Below, piece by piece: positions 57,501 through 64,000 of a stretch of DNA of 64,000 nt (positions are counted from its first letter, which is position 1; the number at the start of each line of letters is the position of its first letter). This DNA comes from Antitrichia curtipendula. Its lineage: Eukaryota > Streptophyta > Bryopsida > Hypnales > Leucodontaceae. The position numbers were made by a program, and so were the translations under genes. The stretch is taken from NCBI GenBank assembly GCA_951230915.1, contig OX579635.1, positions 3,596,001-3,660,000 on the forward strand. Reading direction: 5' to 3'. The notes below the pieces were generated by a model that saw only the letters and a list, made by a program, of their open reading frames with translations, had not been told where the DNA came from and searched no databases.

Positions 57501-59782
57501 CTATATTTCTAGCACTTTCTTGTCCATCATAATAGTAATATGTGATCAGTGCGATTGTATTTAGATTGCAAAGTTGACTGATATGTCTCCATCTTCTGTC
57601 GCAGCTATTTCAAGCATGAGCTTCTAGCAAAGAACGCCATTGCTCGAGAAAATCTTCCTCCATTTCTGTCAACTTGGCTGGACTGTAGTTCGGCAGAGTG
57701 CATGTACACTCCGAGCCAACTTCGGACGTTCACAACAGCTCATCTGACTGGCAGAGGGTGGTATTTGGATTGTCCAATGACATTCACTCATCCGTCGGAG
57801 ACGGAGCTCCAAAAGTCTTTTGATGGCCTTGGTGTTATTGATTTGGAGGTTCCTGAATTTGCAGGATACAATGACACCCAGAAGAAGAGGGCCATCGCTA
57901 GGAGGATGGTGGCTGACAAGAAAAAAGAAGGTCGAGAGATTGAGATTCGGGAAACAAAAGAAAAGAAAGAGGCGGAGCGCTTAGCGAAGTAAGCGGAAAA
58001 AGAGGGAATGGGAAAGGGCAGAGGGAAGAAGATAGTGGAAGGAAGTGGCCAGGTTCCAACCTCTTCTACGGTAGACCAAGGTTCTCAGATGAAAATCGGA
58101 TCTCGTAGTGGATTGAAGAGGAAGGTTGTGCTTCCGGAGCTTACAGAAGACATGGTTACACATGGGACACAGGTGATTGTGATTGGTGATGATGACGAGG
58201 TCACTTCGGAGGAGTTAATCCTGAATGTTTCCATTGTGGACCTCATGGACAACATCAACACCGAGGCGCCAACATGCTACACAGAGGCAATGGAGTTTTT
58301 GAAGAAGGTATATTTATATAATGTTTGATTTGCAAACTGATAATTAAGTTCACCAATTTGAGCTTTGTAAATAGTAAATATTGATTGTTTTCTTCTTTAA
58401 TTGTTTGTAGATGGCGATTGGAAAGGCTCGCACGTATAACGGAAAAGTGACCCATCAGCCGGAAGTGGACCTCATATTTTTTGACTGCCACGAAAATTTG
58501 CCCGTCCCTGGGGTGTCTTCTCCGGCCACTGCAGTGCCAGCATGGAACGCTGATTTGGAGTATGAGGCTATTCAATCGGCGTTTCTTTTTGCTGATACAC
58601 ACTTGCAGGATCATGGTTGCATAGTAGTGTTCCATTCATGGAGCGCCAACTCAAGGGGCGTCATTGCTGGTTTGTGTGAGGTTTATCCCATGGTGGTGAA
58701 GACAGAGTGGTTGGGCATCAACCGTGTGCACTTAACCTCAGCCTTAGATCCTACTACCACGGTATGATTCTCTAAGGGTTTGTATTTCGGTAGCACTTAG
58801 AAGTGCCTTTTTTTAATTTTATTTTTCATGAAATTTTTGTGGCAACGCTTGCAGACTCTGAAGTTCGGGATCACCTTGCTAGTGAAGAACCTCGGCAAGA
58901 GATTGAAATCAGAATTCTCTTTCAAGTTCACTCCGTCCATGAAGAAGGCAAAAGTAGATATTGCAAAGGACGACATGTTACTTAACTATACCACCGAGGA
59001 GACCATGCTGATGCATGAGGCAATACCATGGCGGGGGCCTCGCGAAAAGGATGCCCGCTTCTTCCAAATGCTCATTGAAGGAACAACCACTGAAGGAGAT
59101 TTGGTTTTGGATTGCACAGCTTCTACGGGTGAGTTTAGACTTCAATTATTGCTTACTCGAATTTTAGTTCATGTTATGAATATCAAAGTAATGTTTTCAA
59201 TATTGTTTGTCACAGGTGCATCAATCACAGCATGCCGCGGCACAGGCCGCCACATTCTGGCTTTAGAGGAGGACGTCGACATTTTCAACGCCCTCCTTCT
59301 GCCCATGAGGAAGACCACTTTAGAAAAGGAGATGACACACGTTGCAGGACCGGCATCGGCAGTTTTGGCCACACAAGATCCAGACGCCATGACCATGGTG
59401 CCTCGCAAGTTCTCTCGAAAGAATATATCTAGTAAGTAAGTTTTTGCATTTCTAAATTCTCTGTGTGCTTGGTATTTCTTAGGTTCTATAAGTCTAACAT
59501 TGCATTACTTGTGTTTGTAGGCGTCAAGGATTGATGTCATCAGATGCATTGATGAAGAAGCGAAGACTTCTCTTCAGTCCAGAGAATTCTTTCATGCTTC
59601 CAGTGTATGCCGAGCAGATGGCATCTACATTTGTGGAGTTTGGTTGCTCAAAACCAAAACCCCGTAAACATAAATATGCTCTTAATGTTTTAGACTTTAT
59701 AGATGGATCAGCATCCGAGGGTAGAGAAACTTCAGTGTCTTCCTCGACTGAGGATTCTGCGACAGAGTCCACTACGTCTTAG
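54579..59782 (+). CDS. ParB/Srx-like plus amino-methyltransferase-like protein, with stops
   Basis: Eleven exons fit canonical or near-canonical GT-AG sites with kept phase: 54,579-54,731; 55,230-55,894; 56,008-56,200; 56,318-56,506; 56,598-56,813; 56,933-57,192; 57,605-58,307; 58,411-58,761; 58,855-59,128; 59,216-59,435; 59,521-59,782 (TAG stop). The total is 3,486 nt. Acceptors at 56,317 and 56,932 are weak. In-frame TAG (56,709) and TAA (57,990) interrupt it, so it may be a young pseudogene. N-terminal half: a ParB/sulfiredoxin-like fold (VCDGNHRRLA, then MHDINKSTED). C-terminal part: a beta-class DNA amino-methyltransferase (motif IV region before motif I). The nearest architecture I know is the ParB-methylase fusion of bacteria and phages. 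Function is not established. The start is unresolved and lies upstream. Confidence 0.75.
54732..55229 (+). other. First called intron, with an unexplained open frame
   Basis: The exon frame runs on past the donor to TAG at 54,786. It then stays open in the same phase to TGA at 55,025, reading RGRKRKQPVF... and HEVVLVLLSSGTEEDVDIETI-like sequence. That composition looks coding. The intron call (GTAAGC to TTTTTGCAG, phase 0) is still preferred because it leads directly into the ParB exon. The open stretch may be an alternative or former exon. Confidence 0.5.
55230..56200 (+). other. ParB/sulfiredoxin-like domain (two exons)
   Basis: After an acidic N-terminal stretch, residues ~80-120 of the 55,230 exon read IPLFRLVAMPMVRPT...LEQEF...GYREGAAVFYV. 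This fits the 'position-specific strand, then helix, then strand' start of ParB-like domains. Residues 171-180 are VCDGNHRRLA, the signature loop that contacts nucleotide in ParB and Srx families, followed by a strand (WHITVDSIVLD). The next exon gives STEDSHVKTNLVHTLYRV, matching the conserved Asn-rich segment after the domain. The fold assignment is by motif only. Confidence 0.7.
58411..59435 (+). other. Beta-class amino-methyltransferase-like domain (three exons)
   Basis: VDLIFFDCHENLP (58,468 onward) occupies the motif-IV position where active enzymes have DPPY/W/F. A helix (WNADLEYEAIQSAFLFADTHL), a DHGCIVVFHS strand and an LGINRVHLT...TLKFGITLLVKN region follow. The SAM-binding motif I then appears after the next splice: GDLVLDCTASTG joined to ASITACRGTGRHILALEED. 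The order IV then I is that of beta-class N4-cytosine/N6-adenine methyltransferases. The Pro-Pro-aromatic triad is absent and the FxGxG of motif I is altered to TASTG, so normal catalysis is doubtful. Confidence 0.72.
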
Positions 59783-60024
59783 ACTTATGAGATTGACATA
59801 TCTCTTGAGTCAAACTATTCTGTATTGATTTTCATTATGATTGGATTTGTGTGTTTTATGGCTACATCTTGGACGTGATCTCTCTCTCTTTTCAATCATG
59901 AATTGCGTGATTCCACCCTAAAACTCAGTAAAGTTGGTGATCCTCAAAAAAAAATTGAGAACATTCTATAAGTGACATAAATGTTCGAAGAATGAACTCA
60001 CATTTCTAATATAACTGAATTTCA

Positions 60025-60120
60025 TACACCCACGGTCATAGGTCCCTTAGCCCTTTTTTTCAAAATAAAACTTCCCGCTCACAGGCTCACAGGCTCATAG
60101 GCTCGCCTGCTAGCAACCCT
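60025..60120 (-). repeat. Right terminal repeat of the transposon
   Basis: Read inward on the minus strand it gives AGGGTTGCTAGCAGGCGAGC, then CTATGAGCCTGTGAGC iterations, then GACCTATGACCGTGGG. This matches the left ends at 40,471 and 43,480 in order and spacing. Confidence 0.8.
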
Positions 60121-60131
60121 ACGTATTAGAG
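60121..60131 (+). repeat. Right 11-bp target-site duplication
   Basis: ACGTATTAGAG is identical to 40,460-40,470 and lies directly outside the right terminus. Confidence 0.85.
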
Positions 60132-61879
60132 AGATGTGAGGAAGTGAGAGCTAGCCAGTTCTAGTGTCTTGTCCATGTAACACTTGACATGTGAATACAT
60201 GTGACATCCTGGCTAAAGTGTAAGAGTCTATATCAAGGTTTAGAAGTATCTCAATCCAATTCATGTAGAATATGGACTAGTTACATGAAGACCTATAAAT
60301 GTTGAAGAATATGGATCAGAATGCAAAGTAGAAGAAGGGCGAGGTGATTGGAGCTTACAGAAAGGTGCTTTTAGGGTGAAAGCATGCCAAGAGATCAACA
60401 GCGGAGCTAATCATCCACAACAACCCCGGTACCAGAATAATTTCCCCCCCGGGCGGAAATTATTAAGGAATTGCTAAAATTAGCATCCTTATTGGAGGTT
60501 TGGTTTTGCCCTTGGCCTTTGGACACTTCCCAAAAGATTGCCCAAAAGTTTCGGGATTTTACAAAACTCCACAATGACTCCATGGGAAGTCAACCGCCTT
60601 TGAAATTGATGGTAATTTTTTAGAAATTACCCAGAGTGCGGTAAAATCTCACTAAAAATTAGATTAGAATTTTATGTATTAGATAAGCGACTTGTCAAGT
60701 TTGAAGACTTTTCGATAGTCAGAAGTACCCGAATCGGCAACGACATCAAAATTAACAAGAATTTACAACACGACGATGGGTTGACCGGCGAGCCAGGAGC
60801 TAGCGGTGTCCGAATGTCGCAAACAAGGAATGTTTTCTTACTCTCACAAACCTTCCAAGCAACCCTAGCCAGTTAGTTTTCTCGGGAAACTCAAATTCCA
60901 TTAGTTGGGATTTTGACTTTTCTCTAGAATTACCGTTAGTGGTTTTTACGAATATTTACAGCCTGGAAGAAGGAGGTAGGGGGTCCCCTAGACTAATTGG
61001 GGTCTTCTGAATGCGATGGCACAATTGGTTTTCAATTTGGAGTTTTTCCCTAAAAGATAGATAGGGCCAGCTCTTAGTTTGACTTTTTTAGAGTAATTCG
61101 TAGTAATTCGAGGTTAATTAACAAAATATCTTGGTGAAAATCAAGGATTGGATTTAGTTAAGATGTCAAATCTATCCTTTAAAAGCCAATTTAGATTAAA
61201 CTAAGAATATTTAGAATTGACCTAGGATTAAATTGCAAAATATCTAGGTTAGTTAGGGTTATTTTCATAAAATCTTTGGGGAAAATCAAAGATCTGATTT
61301 AGGCAAGATTTCAAGGCTAATTAAAGCCTCCAAGGAACTTGTTTGAAAACCTTCCTTCCTATTAAACAAAGATTAAATGCAAAATATCTTGTAGTAGTTT
61401 AGAATTTAATTAGGTAGTTAGTTAAACGTTTTTTAACCGACAACTTACCGGGGAAGGTGTGGGCGCAAGATTACCACCCTCGGTAATCGGGCGAACACCG
61501 ACCAAATTCTATGCCTTTATCCACCTTTTGAATATATGGGGGTGTTTGTGAGCGCGTTCCACTCTGCCTTCCAAGCAATGGATCTTTTTGTGCTAACGTT
61601 TTCTAAGTGTCGTGGATGGCAGCGAATACTATTAGAATTGCATGGATAACCAACAAGCTAACTGTGATGACCAAGGATGATAGTAAATCCAAACTTTCGC
61701 CTAACTATCCTCCGTCTAAGGTTGGGTGGATAGTTGGCGTCATTTCTAACGTCCCTAACTACGTGAAAGGGCAACCCTCGCGTTCCTTCTACAAACCTCT
61801 AAGACTACTTCTTTCGGAAGTTCCAATTCTACAAGCTAATCTTGAGCTTAGTTTTTACTCAAATCTCTAGCCTCTAAAT
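60132..61879. other. Flank of the large transposon, no recognised gene
   Basis: Mixed-composition sequence. Frames such as 61,607-61,870 have no recognisable domain. The style (CCCCGGGCGG, TTACCGGGGAAGG, GGTAATCGGGCG) could belong to a degraded LTR retrotransposon untranslated region, but I see no LTR pair or primer-binding site. Confidence 0.35.
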
Positions 61880-62270
61880 GTAATTATGGATTTTTACCCT
61901 TGGTTTTGACTCCTAAATTAATCCTAGATTTTTACTCCTAACCTAACTCTAAGTTTTTACTTCTCAAGTTAACTCTAGCTTTTTTACTCCTAAACTAACT
62001 CTAGTTTTTACTTCTCAATTAAACTCTAGCTTTTTATTCCTAAGACTAACTCTATATTTTTACTTCTAAACTAACTCCAACTTTTTTACTCCTAACCCAA
62101 TTCTAGCTTTTTACCCCTAAACCAACTCTAAGTTTTTACTCCTAAAACTAACTCTAGCTTTTTACTTCTACCTAACTCTAGCTTTTTACTTCTAACTAAC
62201 TCTAACTTTTTTACTTCTAAACTAACTCTAAGTTTTTACCCCTAAAATTAACTCTACAATTTAGCTTCTA
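61880..62270. repeat. Minisatellite, unit about 22-26 bp
   Basis: About fifteen imperfect units are built on AACTCTAGCTTTTTACTCCT and CTAA. No coding frame is kept. Confidence 0.8.
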
Positions 62271-63119
62271 TTCCCAATGTTTACTTTACCTATCACGATT
62301 TACTATTCACGTGAAGAGGGCTAAATTTTAAAGAAAGAATCAAAAACTAACTGGGAACAACACACCCAAGATTAAATCAAGAACTCACCCCTTCATTGCC
62401 GATATCGGAGAGAAGTTCGTCCACGTCCGTATGCACATTCTCATGCTCCATGGTGGTCCTTGATTTCGGTTGAATTTCTTCAAGCTCACCGCTTATTTTT
62501 GGGGAGAATATTACACCCGTGTGGGTTAAACGCCTTCCTTCCTTTCCTCTCCCTTTCTCTTTCATTTTCCTTCCCTTCCTTTCTTTTGCACTAGCACTAT
62601 TCTACCTACTCTTTTATGAGCGTCTTACAACTATAGATTCGAACCCCAAGGGGTGTTAATGTCTCCCCTACCCTCTTACACGACCTTGTCCTCATGTCAT
62701 CCTAATCCTCCTCCTAATGGTCGCTATGAATTCTCGAGATTTTCTTCCTAACACCTACTTAGCTAACCTAGGTCACTATTTATCGTCACTTTCACCTGAG
62801 TTGCCCATATAGCCATCACCTCCTCTCCTTTTCCTCTTATCTTTGAGTAGTTTTTGCAGGTTTTGGACGGACAATTTCCTTACGTGGAGCTTAGCCAAGA
62901 CTGGACCCCATTTTCTCTTTCTTTCTCCTCTCAACTATTCCCTTGTCCGGTTTTTGTGTTGGAAACGAGCCCGACTCCCTACCCGGACTCTAATTTCAGT
63001 AGCCTTGTATGTGATTTTCCCCTCTTTAGATTCTGATTTCCTTTCTCCTTGAGCCTTTGTGGTAACCGGTTTCTCTTTTCAAAGGCCTTGGCTCCAACCC
63101 CCTGGACTGCCTTGGCTCC
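62271..63119. other. Pyrimidine-rich intergenic sequence
   Basis: C/T-rich tracts (TTCCTTCCTTTCCTC..., CCTCTCCTTTTCC...) dominate. No gene is recognised. Confidence 0.35.
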
Positions 63120-63372
63120 CCGAAACCCACTGACTGGACGAACATCCTCCAGCCCGCTCAACTGGACAAGACACCCCGACCTGCTTGACTGGACGAGACA
63201 ACCCCAGCCCGCTTGCTGGACGAGACGCCCCCCAACCCGTTGACTGGACGAGACACCCTTCCAGCCCGCTGACTGGACGAGACACCCCTCCCGACCATTG
63301 ACTGGACGGACACCCCTGACCCGCTGACTGGACGGACACCCCCGACCCGCTGCTGGACGAGGCACCCCTCCC
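63120..63372 (+). repeat. C-rich minisatellite, unit about 28 bp
   Basis: About nine units follow CCCGCTGACTGGACGAGACA plus a CCCC-rich tail. Unit length varies (about 26-31 bp), so translations in several frames look repetitive (for example SGWKGCLVQ on the minus strand) without being a real protein. Confidence 0.8.
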
Positions 63373-63389
63373 GACTGCTGGGCTACTGG

Positions 63390-63500
63390 TTGCTTTTACT
63401 AAACTGGTTGCTCTTAAACTAAAAACTGGTTGCTCTTAAACTAAACTGATCGCTCTAACTAAAATTGTTTGCTCTAAACTAAGAACTGATTGCTCTAACT
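63390..63500. repeat. Short tandem repeats CTGGTTGCTCTTAAACTAAA
   Basis: Five or so imperfect units of about 20-26 bp follow the C-rich array. Confidence 0.65.
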
Positions 63501-63679
63501 AAAATGGTTGAGTTTCTCCAATGAAGCAAATGGGTTTTCTCTAACGAAACAAACGGGTTTTCTTTGACTAAAGGGGAGTAACTTGAAAACTAAATTTGTT
63601 AACCGCAAGGGGCCTTACCTATCTTGGAAGCTAAACTTTGAATGTTTCCACAAAGGTCTTGGAAACTAGACTTTGAACC

Positions 63680-63845
63680 TAGACACCTAGAAGGGTCAAA
63701 GCTTCGCCGCCAAGTTGGTTTTAACACCAACTTTAGGACTTAGGGACACACCGGGGGTTCAAGTTCCGCCGCCCTATTTTTTAACACACACTCTAGGACT
63801 TCTGACACTCACAGGTTCAAAGCTTCGCCGTATATTGGGGTTCTA
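63680..63845. repeat. Two to three imperfect units of about 65 bp
   Basis: The blocks GGTTCAAAGCTTCGCCG and AACACCAACTTTAGGACTT recur with spacing of about 60-70 bp. No gene is seen between here and the end of the window. Confidence 0.55.
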
Positions 63846-64000
63846 CACACGGTGAACACAACTTAACACGAAGGTTAGTTCCCAAATGGGATCACTCTCA
63901 CATAAGACTGCCCTCGAAAGTTAGTACTGCTTTAACATGCATGGGTTAGTATGATAATGGTCAATGTGAGCACTCAACAATCCACACTAAAGGCCCCCCA

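Larger units (their letters stand above)
40471..60120. mobile_element. 19.65-kb Mutator-like transposon with accessory gene
   Basis: The ends are CAACGACGCTAGCGTGCGAG on the left and the inverted AGGGTTGCTAGCAGGCGAGC on the right. Each is followed inward by GAGC/GTGAGC iterations and a 'GACCTATGACCGT' block. A perfect 11-bp direct repeat flanks the unit. Contents from left to right are: a partial duplicate of the left end plus transposase exon 2 (40.5-43.4 kb), an inner terminus copy (43.48 kb), a family-2 MITE (43.76 kb), an intact transposase (minus), a divergent intergenic region, and a multi-exon ParB-methyltransferase-like gene (plus). The perfect duplication and the intact transposase suggest recent movement as one unit. 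Confidence 0.85.

Noticed and set aside
59216..59534. Earlier donor at 59,432 giving a premature TGA in the last exon
   Set aside because: The overlapping donor at 59,436 keeps phase and opens the whole last exon to the TAG at 59,780-59,782, so the earlier choice was dropped.
63079..63365. Minus-strand frame with repeated GCLVQ/SRPV segments
   Set aside because: It is a by-product of the 28-bp C-rich minisatellite; two frames are open for the same reason and unit length varies without regard to frame.

Overview
The window reads as nuclear DNA of a eukaryote with a repeat-rich, AT-rich genome, most likely a green plant and perhaps a non-seed land plant. The evidence is GT-AG introns of about 90-500 bp, a solo LTR starting TGTCACGACCC, Tourist-like and other MITEs, and a Mutator-like (MULE) transposase with a SWIM zinc finger. 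The lineage is inference; no rRNA or ordinary housekeeping gene was recognised.

Positions 1-40,459 are almost entirely nested non-coding repeats. The main families are: (1) elements of about 0.6-1 kb with termini CCCCTAAAGG and 4-bp TTAA (once ATAT) target duplications; (2) a second TTAA family with termini CCCCTAAATGC; (3) MITEs flanked by TA with termini AGGTR..., seen at 11.8-16.6 kb and 31.4-33.6 kb; (4) a 498-bp Tourist/Harbinger-like foldback at 11,167; (5) a 1,275-bp solo LTR at 8,824 with duplication CCTAC; (6) smaller hairpins and minisatellites. A decayed relative of the transposase described below lies at 29,530-31,200 and keeps its intron position.

Positions 40,471-60,120 form one 19.65-kb transposon. 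Its ends are inverted, GAGC/GTGAGC-rich termini, flanked by a perfect 11-bp direct repeat, ACGTATTAGAG, at 40,460-40,470 and 60,121-60,131. It holds an intact two-exon transposase on the minus strand (49,170 to 45,151, 1,182 aa) and a partial second copy of the left end plus transposase exon 2 (40.5-43.4 kb). Divergent to the transposase is a multi-exon plus-strand gene (core 54,579-59,782, perhaps starting at 49.78 kb). That gene encodes a ParB/sulfiredoxin-like domain followed by a beta-class amino-methyltransferase domain (motif IV before motif I). The catalytic DPPY is replaced by DCHE, and two to three in-frame stops interrupt it. Four long palindromes sharing the core CCGTCGG-NN-CCGACGG lie just upstream of the core gene, and a fifth lies near the inner left terminus.

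Positions 60,132-64,000 hold no recognisable gene but contain several minisatellites, including a C-rich ~28-bp array at 63.12-63.37 kb.

The strongest candidate for a new system is the 19.65-kb element itself: a MULE-type transposase paired with a ParB-methyltransferase-like protein and a set of related palindromes. Two explanations compete. The second gene may be a functional accessory gene of the element, or it may be a host gene captured in Pack-MULE fashion and now decaying.
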